DNA of 64,000 bases from Tetracentron sinense (Eukaryota; Streptophyta; Magnoliopsida; Trochodendrales; Trochodendraceae), in NCBI GenBank assembly GCA_015143295.1, contig CM026573.1:8275934-8339933 (forward strand). Direction: 5' to 3'. Positions 22,644-34,500 of the stretch are shown here, piece by piece; position 1 is the stretch's first letter; each line of letters begins with the position of its first letter. Under the pieces are notes generated by a model. It saw only the letters and a list, made by a program, of their open reading frames with translations, was not told the origin of the DNA and did not search any database. The position numbers and the translations under genes were made by a program.

Positions 22644-22991
22644 GGGTACGTTCGTTCTGCAAGAAAGTAGGTGGGTCATGGGTGAAAGAAAAGAAAATAA
22701 AGGAAAAAAAAACATAAAATTTCTCTTGAAATAACAGAAAAAAAACATCTCTTGAAATAACAGAAAAAAAAAAACTTAAAATTTCTCTTGAAATAATAGG
22801 GAAAAAAAAAACTCAAAATTTCTCTTAAATAACAGGAAGAAGTTTTTAAGAGAGTTTCACTATTGATGAATTGCAAAAAAAATTGCCTGCCGTTTTCCAA
22901 CGGATGCAAAGACATAGGTAACAAGGTAAAGGTGGGCCTAAGCTTCACTTTTTTTTTATTTCCCTCACTTTCTCTCCAAACGAACACACCC
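22644..22991. mobile_element. MITE candidate (348 bp) with internal short tandem repeats
   Basis: The ends are GGGTACGTTCGTT and, reverse-complemented, GGGTGTGTTCGTT (11 of 13 identical), with TA immediately outside each. The form resembles Tourist or Stowaway-like MITEs. Inside, TTTCTCTTGAAATAACAG recurs three to four times with A-runs between (about 22717-22838). Class assignment is tentative because the target duplication is only 2 bp. Confidence 0.4.
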
Positions 22992-23659
22992 TAAAAGTAT
23001 TTTTACGAGAATGAATCAATTTAAAGGTTGTGTTTGGGTAACTTCAAAATTGACTTCTACCAACTTTTGAATCCCCAAAAGTCAATAATTGATAGAAATC
23101 AAGTTATGTCATCCGCATTACTTTGACTTTGCAAAACTAAAGTCAATAAAAGTCAGAAAAATAACCTTATTAGGAATCTATCCCAAGAAAACTTCCTCGG
23201 GAAGTCTGACATAAATTATTTTGAAAGTTACTTTTCTTGAAAGTTCTCCGAGAGAGTACTCTTTTTAGAAATAGAAAAGTTTTTCCAAACCGGGCCTAAG
23301 ATTCATTATTGTTCCACCATTATGCAACTTTGTTGTACTGTAATACCTTGACAAAAGGATTGGCATGCCAAAATAAATATTGATGCACAAGGTGTCTCCT
23401 AAGTTAGAATAGTGATATTCTTTCATGGAGAAGCAAGCATTGCAGCCACTTTAGGACTTCAAACCTTTTATTGCATTAAGGAAGTTAATTTACATGCTTC
23501 AGCTTCTTTAAATGTGCACAAATATATACACGTCTTAGCCCAAAAGATACCTTATGGAATTTTGCTTTAAATGTACCCATGAAAGAAATCCAATCTATTC
23601 CCCTGAGAAGTGGGAAATTTTCCTCATGTTGTGCATTTGTCGCAAGTTTGTTCTCTTTC
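22992..23659. other. Intergenic; second MITE candidate and probable FLO7 3' UTR
   Basis: About 23023-23297 has ends GGTTGTGTTTGGGTAAC and, reverse-complemented, GGCCCGGTTTGGAAAAAC. This recalls PIF/Harbinger-type MITE ends, with TAA nearby on both sides. A related stretch lies at 60720-60860. The part nearest 23660 should hold the 3' UTR of the minus-strand FLO7 gene. No further gene is seen. Confidence 0.35.
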
Positions 23660-26600
23660 TCATGCAGTTCTCCTGGTTAACTGATCCTTGGACGTGCTCT
23701 CGAAAATCTTATCTGCATTACCAACCTCAAAACCATCACGCCTGTGGAACTCCTTGACCTGTGCAACTCCAAACAATGAGAGCGATTAGCAACATTGCAG
23801 CACCCGAGTAAATATTTAGAAAGGTAGTTGCACACATATGAGAAAGCTAAAGAGTATAAAGGGCACACGACTTGGTTATTCCTTGCCGCTTCAACGAGGG
23901 GGTAAGATATGAACATCCATAGTCTTTGCAACTTAATTCTTCAACATAAAAGGTCAACGAATTCCCCATTCTATTAGAGAACCATAGTATAAAGAAACAG
24001 AATTGTGCTCCTTGTACATGCTACTGTCCTCTAGAAACTTAGGTTTGCATACGCATTACTAGCACGCTGATCAGATAGTATTCAATATCTATAAGCACAT
24101 ACTATGGGCTTACATAGATGCCATTCGTACAGAAGAAACAAACCATGGAAGAGATGACACACACACACATCTACCCAAACAGGAAAAAAAAAATCTAAAA
24201 AAAGTAAAATCTACACAACACCTCACAAGCCTTCAATACTTTACCAGCTTGCATAAGGACATTAGTGCACAGGGAAAAAAAAACACCTTGTGTGAGCAAT
24301 ATTCTCTTTTTTGAGAACAAACTCGGGGCAAAGCATCAATGGAACAAAAAAAATCTGACAGGAGGAATGCATTAAAAATTTCTGATGATTCCCCAGCAAG
24401 CTGGAAATCCATGCAAATATAGCTCAGATCCAACAGAATCCTAATAAGTAGAAGTTTTTAGCAAATTTTCTTTCCTAGCCTCTTCTTGCATTTTTTTTAA
24501 CCTTTCAATAGATTATCCCTGCTGAAGTGGTTACAGAAAATACAGGCCTTGCAATAAGGCAGGTCCTGAACAAAAAGTGGCGATTGCATTATTTTATCAT
24601 TTTAATATAATTAGATTAAAAATATCACCAATGTTTAAAAATAATCGACCAGATGGAAGCTATACAAGTTTGGAAGAGTCACATCTCTGAAACGGTAAGT
24701 TCCGCACCATTGAATACATGGAATTATGTCATAATACCATAAACATAAATTCATGTGCACAGGTATGCAGCAAGTACAGAGGAATAGTAGTGTTCAGGGT
24801 TGAGTTGAATTGAATATGCAAATCGAAGACTTTGTAGGTGGGAACATCTATTTTATACACATCAACACCCACGATATCTGCACTTAAAGCTTGCATAATA
24901 CACTGTGTAACTGAATAGAAAAGCTCAGAAGGATTTGTGGGGATACTGTGGCAGTCAGATTGCCTATACATGGGGGTAAGACGATCTTAAAACATTCACA
25001 TTTCAAGCATTCCACCTCAAATAATCTAAATTAAAATCAACATAAAATAAAAAGGAAAAAGGATACCATACCTCTATCTCAAGTAAGTTTTTATATTGAG
25101 GCAGCACAAGGCGTTCAGCAAACTCAATGTAGGAACAGGGAACAGATTCAGTGATACCATCAGAAAAACAGAAAGATATTGAATCTGCGACTGTTGAACT
25201 TTGCAGCAAAAGACCGTCAGGGCTCACTGTTCATGAGACAGACAAATCCATGAATTGTCCACTCCTCAATCCTTGGAAGAATAGTCATTAGAAACAAACA
25301 AAACCACTAAGTATTTCCGAATGAATGAAGTATGAACAGTGGTCTCGTATAACATTTAATATGACCATAGATCAGCAATTAGTGAGAAACTCTAAAAAGC
25401 AGAACTAGTGTGCAAGAAATGATAAAATTATTATGTAATGTGGAAAATTTGTGACTTGCACAAAATTTTTGCAAGATCTCATTTATTGTGATAAAATTAG
25501 TATTTTCTTTAAATGTTCAAAATACTGAAGATCTGCAAAAATGTCAAAGGTATTTGTGACAAAGGCAATAAAAGAATAATTTTCATATAATTTCTGATTG
25601 TGCAAGAAGTTCAAATAAAAAAGTTACATTTAAAGTTCATGTATGAGGATTTGTTAGTATTATTATATTATGAGAATGATACTTTGGCTGAATAATAAAC
25701 CTCGGCAAGTTTTCTATTTCAAACTGGATAGTGCTCCAATATGAATTCATTGTGAAAGAAAACAACCAAGCTGCCACATTTATGACCCTTTTTCTGCAAA
25801 GTGAATTCTGCTTTTAGGTTTGTTATCTTGCTTGACCATCAGACCCAGAGTCCAATGTAATGGCAACAACAGTGGCACCCATGCACATATGAGAAGCATT
25901 TTCAGATAAAGATTTGGTATAGACTACCCATGCAGTTAATTGTGTGAGTATTCACAATCCACATTACGCTAGATTTTACTTGTATCTTTGGCTCATTAAG
26001 CACCGACTCACAAGATGAATGTGAAAAATCTAATGACCACAATACATTAGCATTGATATAAGGAATGCATCAGTTCTAAACTTTTAACTAGTGGCCTCTA
26101 TGCCTCATTCAATAAAGAGTTTTGACACACTTTTATTGGGCACTGAAAAACATTCCCAAGGGAGCAGCATTGGCATGGATGAAAGGTAAATGAAAGTGTC
26201 AAAATTTCAACTAAAAAGGATCTTCTTACTATATATGATCAACATGGCTAATAACATATGTTGCACTCAATTAAAGGAGAGTTTCTTTGCAAGGCCGAAT
26301 TTTCCGACAAAGGACCCTAATATTGTTTTTTTGATCAGTAATATAACTAATAAGGACCTTAATCTTGAAGGGCCCAAATAACTATATTAATTTTAAGAGC
26401 TTCCTCAAGGGGCTTTCACCATCTCTGAAGAGTTGGGGTGTACTAACTATTCTTGTCGCTATTGAGCGAAGCTGACTCAAGCAAGTTGAAAACCAATTCT
26501 CCAAGTTTCAACATGATGATATTCAGGTCAAGTCATCCAGTTATGTTCCTAATATCAGATGATGCGACAAATGGCACCACATTATAAACTCAAGAAGTCA

Positions 26601-29600
26601 AATGTTCACAGCTTTCCTCTGCGATAGAGATACCATAATATTCATATTCATTGCATCGATTGAGATTAATTTTGCAAAGCCTTTAATTTATTTCATAGCT
26701 CTGCTTAGCTATTGCACATTGCATCAATCCAATGGAGTAAGGATTAGTTCCTGAAACATATTTATATTATCTAATCTGCATGAGAATCCATTTAGGGATG
26801 GAGTAATGATACAGAGTTCCTATAACATATTGATATTAACTAAAATGCATGAGAATCCATTTAATAAAAATATAATTCAAATTCTTTTATGTAGCAAGTA
26901 GCAACTAACAAGTGCCTTTTTCATCTTATTTGAGAAAAAGAAGAAATTAAAATTAAATGAGTTCCTATCACATAATTTGCAAGTAACAAGCCTGCAAGAT
27001 GATATTAAGAATTCTTTCTTTTCAATGGAACCAACTAGTATTTCTATGTTTCTATCCCATTCGGGAATAAAGAAAAGAATGACAGGGAAAAAAAAAGCTT
27101 GAATTCACTACAGAGACAGAGTTGGTAACAAACCCTTGAGAACCCCTCCTTCAGAATTCAATTTGAACCCATTTTCTTCAATGAGTTCGTTGAGGCTTTT
27201 GATGTTTCTCAAGTGAGATTTCATCCGATGAGTGGAAATAGTGACATGGTTCACTGCATATCCATTGACAAGAGTCCATGCAGCATATTCACTTTCCCTG
27301 GGAATCCACAAAATAACTTAGTAAGATTTTAGAGAACGGAAATTTCAACAACTGTTGTGCCTCTCCTATCTGGATGACCAAGGTTTCACAGAAGTCCTGC
27401 AAGTACAAAACTTGAAAGTGAAACCATATTGCGTCCAATTTACCAGGGACAAAATAAAACCACAACAAAGCCACAATCAGTAAAATGGCAATGAAATGTC
27501 TAATAATAAGAGAATAATACTAATCTGGAATAATGATGTCTGTACCCTATCCACCAGAAAAGTAATATTTAAGATTGAGGAACTATGAAAAGAAAGTACC
27601 TAGCCAATTGTTGGAATTCAGAATATGAGGGAATTCCCCATGTTAAAGATCCTAAAGCACTTGCAAGAGCTGCATGTTTATTTCCACTACCAGATATCTT
27701 GGTGTATTTTCTAACTATTTCCTGCATGCATGAAGCAAACCAGGTGATCATATGCCACAACAACAGATTCAAGACAAAAAATACTAGAAAGAAAAAAAAA
27801 AGATTGTTGGGACAATAATCGCCAGTTACCTTCCACTAACATGGCTATGCAATATTTCAATTTCTAGACAATTGATTTTGAAACAAAGAAGAGATTGCAT
27901 ATTTGGATAAAAGTCAACTTTGATGGTGAGAGTAAGAATATAAAGATATCAAGATACAAGAATCCTATATACGCAAAAATAACGACAATAAAAAGCACAT
28001 CATCCATCAGTTGTATTCAAAGTGAAGGTGCAAAACTGCAAACTATATCCTCAGTTATACTCGATGTGAAGGTACAAGTGCAAAGTATCATATCTCCAAG
28101 AACAGCCTTTTGAACACACCTGAACTTTTGGACTCATTTCATCGACGAGAAGCTCTGATATGAAAATTCTTGGCAAAGGACCATTGACACCACTACCACT
28201 ATCAGGATGGAGAAGACTCGGAGGAGCAAACCAAAGTGCTTTCAATTTTTTTGCAGGAAATCTCAACTCTTCTCGGGGCGTATAACCAAAGTCCAAGAAA
28301 AATTTCGCCACGGAGTCAATCCCGTAACCATCAACCTATCATGTTAATAATGAAGAAGGTCACTGTACATCACCATGACATACACAACCAAATGCTAATA
28401 ATGGAACTAAACTAGAGGTGAAACCTAGGTGAGGTAAAAGCAACTGCCAAGTTTAAATTTGAATGTGGTGAAAAGAAACAAGCATTTAACGAGGAAAGAA
28501 CCTTATTTAGCACAGTTAGTTATAGTAGTTATCATGATAAAAGGAATGAGAAGCAACAATGGTAGTAAGAGGTGCGGGGAGAAAGCTTGGTAAATCTGGG
28601 AGGAAATTCAACCAACTAACTGATTGTGCCAAAGAAAAATACAATATGTACCCCGAAAGTCCTAAATGCAAGGTGATCATAGCAAATTTGATCAAATGAA
28701 TGAACAAGCTCCAAGATGGCATTTGCCGTGGGATTCCTCATTAAATAGACGTTCTCCATATTTGCCAGAACGCTCCTAAAAAAGGACTCTGCACCCTGAA
28801 ACAAAGACAACATTGGCAATAAAAGTTTCATCATTGCAACTAAAATATGAAAAGACTAAATGAATACCTACAACTACAAGTAAATTTAAACTGAACATGA
28901 AGTGTTTGGCATAACAAATGTTCACCTTTTTTCCCCCTATCAGTGCATAAACAATACAAAGAACTGATAAGTTGTATATTATTGTAAGTTTGTATTGCTC
29001 TTCAAATAGTGCGGCTAGTTTCTGGCTCTATTGGACAATGGTGCAGTGGCAGTAGCATTCAAATAGGACAGGGGCATTGGTGAAAGGGTGGTACTGTGGT
29101 AGCACACAACTCCGGTGTAAATTGTAATGGCATATACATACACATGCCCAACAACACATGGACCCAAATCATTCTATTTAAGGGCCGCGACGGAATGGGC
29201 ACCCCCCATAACTGCCTGACTAAGGGACCTTTATCCATGAATGAGGTCGATAATGGCTAACTTTGTCTTGCAGAATCATCACAAGAAAGAATCATTATCC
29301 TCTAGCTACAGATGTAGAGAAGTCAATCTCCAGTTAAAGACAGTGACGATCATGGGTACAACCAAAGGATCGGCTCTATAACTGAAGATTAGCTCCAATG
29401 ACTGAAAAAAATCCCCTATCTCAAAAATCTGTTAAACCCCAGTAGTATAAAAATTTGACTATGGGGATTTTTTCAGGAAAAAAGGCTATCAAATAGAGAT
29501 CCATGAGTAATACAGTGTCAAAGGAGATCTTCCACTGATAGACGGATATTTCCAAATTTCTACTATACATTCAAATTCATCCTTAATAATCAATAAAAAC

Positions 29601-30012
29601 ATCAAATTTCTTTTTTTTTTTTCATATAAAAAAAACCAATTCATCAAACCAAAGAATAAAGCAGATCAACTAACAGATTCCTTATAATCAGAAAAAATGG
29701 TTCCTAAGTTAAACATTTCAAGTTTCTCAGTTTCGCATCTAAGATCATTCAAGTTAATAAAAGGGCAACAATAATTATAAAAAAAAATAAGAGATGCACC
29801 TGAGAAGAAGAAGAAGAATCATGGATTCCATCCATTTTAGATCCAGAAACGATGCAGAGATTTCGTTTTTCGTTACAGATCAAATTTCCAAGAAATCTTC
29901 TCTTGAAGGGAAGGGAATTTCTTGATATGGTTTGGAAAAGAGAGGAAGAAGAGAGAGAAGGAAACGATGATGATGGATACTTGGGTTTGATAGACGAGTA
30001 TAACGATAACAT
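23660..30012 (-). CDS. FLO7: 2-oxoadipate dioxygenase/decarboxylase, chloroplast type (DUF1338/HglS family), seven exons
   Basis: Exons on the minus strand, in order: 30012-29800, 28795-28652, 28335-28120, 27721-27600, 27297-27134, 25226-25072 and 23758-23660. All introns are GT-AG and the frame is continuous. The product is 370 aa, matching the usual length of plant DUF1338 proteins. The family is Fe(II)-dependent and converts 2-oxoadipate to 2-hydroxyglutarate in lysine catabolism; rice FLO7 is an amyloplast protein needed for normal endosperm starch. Residues 1-60 are Ser/Arg-rich with few acidic residues, like a plastid transit peptide. Expected metal ligands are present: His112 (YDHLAFRTFG), His249 (VNHVTIST) and Glu321 (YIEFAER). 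The C-terminus has the conserved REGFE-like RRDGFEVGNADKIFEST. Exon 1 is the least conserved and its ATG is chosen because it gives the transit-like leader. Confidence 0.95.
23759..25071 (-). other. FLO7 intron 6 (1.3 kb)
   Basis: Donor GTATGG, acceptor TTGCACAG. AT-rich, with no recognisable mobile element. Open frames inside it have no domain and are not called. Confidence 0.5.
25227..27133 (-). other. FLO7 intron 5 (1.9 kb)
   Basis: Donor GTTTGT, acceptor AACAG. Nothing but AT-rich sequence is seen. Short direct repetitions such as CATGAGAATCCATTTA (26779 and 26848) suggest local duplication. No nested gene. Confidence 0.5.
28796..29799 (-). other. FLO7 intron 1 (1.0 kb)
   Basis: Donor GTGCAT follows TCTCAG and the acceptor is TTTCAG. 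It is AT-rich, with a more GC-balanced patch at about 29000-29350 that could be an old insertion, but no end repeats were identified. Confidence 0.5.
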
Positions 30013-30662
30013 GGTGTAAATCTTGATTGATCGATGCTCGGGGAGTAAGTTTGCGTTGCGTAGACACTTTATAGCTGTGGTCTGTGGATGAAAGCCACGT
30101 GCCTCTATTATATGACTCTACTAATAATGACATATCTTACTATTACTATATAGCTGTTGTTATCCACGTGGATACCTTCAAAATCTCTTATTTTGGCTTC
30201 AAGTTATTGCCACGTGTTATCTCTAATAAATGTTGACATGTGGACCCACCCATATCTATTAACTACTACTATATAGCTGTTGCTATCCATGTAGATACCT
30301 TCAGAATCCCCTATTTTGGCTTCAAGTTATTGCCACGTGTTATCTCTAATAAATGTTGACATGTGGACCCACCCATATCTATTAACTACTATTATATAGC
30401 CGTTGGTATCCACGTGGATACCTTCAGAATCCCCTATTTTGGCTTCAAGTTATTGCCACGTGTTATCTCTAATAAATGTTGACATGTGGACCCACCCATA
30501 TCTATTTGTTAATTTACTGCTCTCCTATTGGTCTCCCCCCAAAAACACCCCCACTATATATGCCACGTGGATACTCACTTGAATGACTGAGTTTCTCTTC
30601 CTCCTCACACTGTCTCTCCCTCTCCCAATTAATTTTTTTACCCTCTCCCAACCAAACATCTT
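30013..30662 (-). promoter_or_regulatory. FLO7 promoter region with G-box-rich tandem repeats
   Basis: Perfect CACGTG hexamers occur at 30096, 30165, 30211, 30334, 30411, 30457 and 30564. Four fall in the wider context GCCACGTG or CCACGTGT, which are typical ABRE/G-box sites for bZIP and bHLH factors, including light and abscisic-acid regulators. Most belong to three tandem 123-bp repeats. The nearest site is about 85 bp upstream of the FLO7 ATG. Function is inferred from motif knowledge only. Confidence 0.55.
30142..30510. repeat. Three tandem copies of a 123-bp unit
   Basis: Units start near 30142, 30265 and 30388. Each contains ATATAGC(T/C)GTTG, TATCCA(C/T)GT, TTTTGGCTTCAAGTTATTGC, CACGTGTTATCTCTAATAAA and TGTTGACATGTGGACCCACC. 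The period is exact: CACGTGTTAT at 30211, 30334 and 30457. The copies differ at only a few positions, so the expansion looks young. In the middle unit the first G-box has decayed to CATGTA. Confidence 0.9.
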
Positions 30663-31052
30663 TGGCATCAAATCCTCTCTGGTGATAACCGTGCAAATCC
30701 GGTTATCACCCCTAGAGGTCACCACGTGTCTCCTTTGACACCCCTTAACCGTGGGTAAGGTTCACCCAACCCTAGGGTTCACCCACCTATTTTTGGTTTT
30801 TTCTGAAAAATAATAATTTTTTTTTTTAAATTAAAAAACTGTTTTTAGAGTTTTTTTAATATTAAAAACAGTTTTTTAATTTTAAAAAAAGAATTATTAT
30901 TTTTTTAAAAAAACCAAAAATAGTTGGGTGAACCCTAAGGTTGGGTGAACCTTACCCACGGTTAATGGGTGTCAAAGGAGACACGTGGTGACCTCTAGGG
31001 GTGATAACCGGATTTGCAAAATCCGGTTATCACCGGAGAGGATTTGCTGCCA
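30663..31052. mobile_element. Fold-back MITE, near-perfect inverted repeat, 7-bp target duplication
   Basis: The left arm begins TGGCATCAAATCCTCTC and the right arm, reverse-complemented, begins TGGCAGCAAATCCTCTC. The arms stay nearly identical for about 180 bp, including GGTGATAACCG, CCGGTTATCACC, GAGGTCACCACGTG, AACCGTGGGTAAGG and AGGGTTCACCCA, up to an A/T-only centre. ACATCTT flanks it at 30656-30662 and 31053-31059. The 390-bp element is non-coding and would fold into a long hairpin. Each arm contains a CACGTG (30723 and 30982). Confidence 0.85.
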
Positions 31053-31059
31053 ACATCTT

Positions 31060-31307
31060 TTCATCTCCCTTCCTCTTCCAACATCTCTTCATCTCCCTTC
31101 CCAAAAAAAAACCCAATCCGTTACACCCACACCTCATTCTTTTCTCTTTCTGCCTCTCCACTTCTCAAAACTCCACACACCTTATCCCAAGCTTGTGCAG
31201 GATCTCTCTCTCCCCTCTTCCCTCCCCAATCTCGTGCAGGGTCTCTCTCTCTCTCCTCTCCAAAGTCCACACCTCTGCTTTGAGGTTTTTATCGTCGAAG
31301 ATTTGAG
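31060..31307 (+). other. CT-rich leader-like segment split from 36046 by the Copia insertion
   Basis: A pyrimidine-rich tract with CTCTCTC and CTTCC words resembles a plant 5' UTR reading to the right. Open frames here are low complexity and are not called as genes. Before the Copia insertion it continued directly into 36046 (TTCACCTTTGGGG). It may be a leader of a captured or dead gene. Confidence 0.3.
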
Positions 31308-31312
31308 AAAGT

Positions 31313-31512
31313 TGTAAGATAACTTAGAGAGATGTGGCCGTGAAAACCTTGAGTGCCCTTTGAGGGTCTGCTCATAATATATATTGAAGAGATTGAGTTT
31401 ACAGATAAGAGATAAGCATTAAGATAAGCTTACAGCAGAGAGTTGGTTACAGATTAGAGTCTATCTATACTAGGACTCTATCAGAGAGTTGGTTATAGAT
31501 GGGACTCTATCA
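31313..31512 (-). repeat. Copia 3' LTR (200 bp)
   Basis: Ends TG...CA. It differs from the 35841-36040 copy at about 31460, where GTTACAGATTAG replaces GTTACATATTAG. It is the downstream LTR because the polyprotein runs on the minus strand towards it. Confidence 0.95.
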
Positions 31513-31525
31513 TACCCCCTCAAAC

Positions 31526-34500
31526 TCATGGTGGGCGAGCCATGAGTTTGCTTTGAAGAAACTGAAACTTTATCTTGGGAAGGCCTTTGGTGAAGATGTC
31601 AGCAATTTGCTGATGTGTGGAAACAAATAGAACTCGAATGTCCCCCAAGATTACCCTTTCACGAATAAAGTGGTAATCAATTTCTATGTGTTTACTTCTG
31701 GCATGAAAAATTGGATTTGCCGCCATATACGTAGCACTGATATTATCACAATATAAGGTGGTCGGTGTCGAGAGAAATAACCCTAAATCTCGTAACAATG
31801 AGCGTATCCACAGAATGTCAGCAGTAGTGCTAGCGAGAGCTCGGTACTCAGCTTCAGCTGACGATCGAGATACAGTTGGTTGTTTCTTTGCACCCCAAGA
31901 AATTAAGTTGGAACCAATAAACACACAGTAGCCAGAAGTTGATCTTCTGTCATCCGGATTTCCAGCCCAATCCGCATCTGAGTATGCGGTAAGTTGGAAG
32001 GAAGAAATAGGGGATAGAAGTAGACCTTGATTAAGGGTTCCCTTGATATACCTTAAAATCCGTTTGGCAGCAATGAGATGATCTGAAGTGGGTTTGTGCA
32101 TAAATAAGGAGACGTGATGAACAGCATAAGTTATATCAGGCCTTGTGAGGGTGAGATACTGTAAAGCGCCTACAAGTTGTCGATAGACAGTTGGATCATC
32201 CAAGGGTTGACCTTGTCTTACAGATAACTTGGAACCAGAAGCCACAGGAGTCATAGATGGTTTGGCACCCGTCATGCCAAATTTGTCAAGAAGATCCAAT
32301 GAATACTTTGTTTGGGTGAGAGAAAGACCATCCTTGGTGGAAGAAGCTTCAATTCCAAGGAAGAAGTGAAGAGGCCCAAGGTCTTTCATTTCAAAGATGC
32401 GACTCAATTTGGATATGAAGGTAGTAAGCAAAATTCCAGCACTTCCAGTGAGAATGATGTCATCTACGTAAAGTAAGAGGACCATCATTCCTTGAGATGA
32501 TTGGTAAATGAACATGGAGGAGTCCACTTTGCTGCAACGAAAACCAAACTCAAGTAGGTAGGTGCTGAATTTTTGAAACCAAGCCCGTGGAGCTTGCTTG
32601 AGGCCATATAGGGCTTTGTGCAACCGACATACATGAAGAGAGTGATTCTTGTCAATAAAGCCCGGAGGTTGTCGCATGTAAACTTCCTCATTGAGGTCAC
32701 CATTGAGAAATGCATTTTTGACGTCGAGTTGCCGAATGGGCCAATGGTGGGTGACGGCAAGGGAGAGGACCATGCGAATAGTGGACGGCTTAACAACGGG
32801 ACTGAATGTTTCACCATAATCGAGCCCAGCCTCTTGGTTGAATCCTTTAGCAACGAGACGGGCTTTGTACCGTTCAATGCGACCATCGGCGTGTTGTTTA
32901 ACTCGAAATACCCACTTGCATCCAACGACATTCATGGACGGCTTGTAAGGGACTAAGGACCATGTTTTGTTTTTGATCAAGGCGTTGAATTCTTCAACCA
33001 TTGCTATCTTCCATTTTATATCCATTGAGGCTTGTGTAAAACATGATGGCACAGTTGGAATATGAGATTTAATGGCAAGCAAAGCAAGAGGGATTGGATG
33101 GCGAGAGCTAAAGCATTTTGGGGGGCCTGGTAACGTTCCATCCTTGGAACGAGTGTTCATGGCATGAGTGTTTATTGCAGGCTCGGGTTGAGTAGCAGGG
33201 GCTGAAGGCCCATCGTCATGGAGATCAACAACCAAGTTGATAGCAGCAGCACCTGTGGGTAAAAATGGAACAACAGAATCTGTTGAGGTGGCATTGTGTG
33301 ATGGAGAAGCATTGGATGATGAAGATTCAGCTGCTATAGAGGATGGAGATGAACTAGTGGGTGTTGCAGCCAATGGACTATTGCTGGAATTATATAAAAT
33401 TGCTGGAGCCGTGGTTAGTGGAATAGCTTGAGTGGAGGGCTGTTGCCGAGTTGGAGAACCAGCATGGATAAATCTGTAGCATGGAAAAGCTACTGTGTCT
33501 ACAGATGAACCGCTTGGGCAATTGAAAGGAGTTGCACCGCTTGGGGCCTGAAATGGAAAAGAGTGCTCATCAAAGATAACATGCCGCGAGACATATACAC
33601 GGCCAGTAATGGGATTCATACAACGATATCCCTTGTGAAGGCTGCTATATCCCAAGAAAACACAATGAATGGACTTGGGACTAAGTTTATCATGGCGATA
33701 GGATCCCAAGAAGGGATAGCAGCTGCAGCCGAAGACCCGAAGGAAGGAGAAATCAGGTGATTGTCCATGAAGGATCTCATGAGGAGATTTGTGTTGATGA
33801 ACCGCAGATGGGAGACGGTTGATTAAAAACACTGCTGTTGATAAAGCCTCCAACCAATAGCATTTGGGCATGCTAGAATGAGCAAGAAGGGTGTTTGCCG
33901 TTTCAATGAGGTGTCGATGCTTTCGTTCGGCCACCCCGTTTTGTTCAGGTGTGTGAGGGCATGAGATCCTTTGGGTGATACCATTATTGTGGAGATAAAT
34001 GGTAAACGCTGAACTGGTGAATTCACCCCCACCATCGCATTGCAAATGCTTCACTTTAGAACCAAATAAATTTTCAGCAATTTGACGAAATTTAATAAAG
34101 CATTCTAAGCTTTCAGATTTTTTTCTCATGGGATAAATCCAAGTGAAGCGGCTAAAATCATCAATAAAGCTTATATAATACCGATAACCAGATGGACTTG
34201 GTACGGGTGAGGGACCCCAAACATCACTGTGAATGAGAAACAAAGGAGATGTAGAATCATGAATAACTTTATTAAATGGAAGTTTAGAGCTCTTTGAAAT
34301 TTTACAATCGGAGCAAATAAACTTTTTATTGCTTGGAAATAAAGGAAGACAATGATTTGAAACTAATCGAGATGTAACAGCATGAGATGGATGACCGAAT
34401 CTCTGGTGCCAAACAGGAGCCGAAACTTTATTGCTGTAGAGAGCGACTTTGGGTGAAGAAGAGCAGCGACGAATTGGGTAGAGATTTCCATCAACCGGTC

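Noticed and set aside
30525..31317. Several 60-110 codon frames on both strands
   Set aside because: They fall in the fold-back MITE or in CT-rich sequence. The matching MVTSRGDNRIC starts on both strands are simply the two arms of the inverted repeat.
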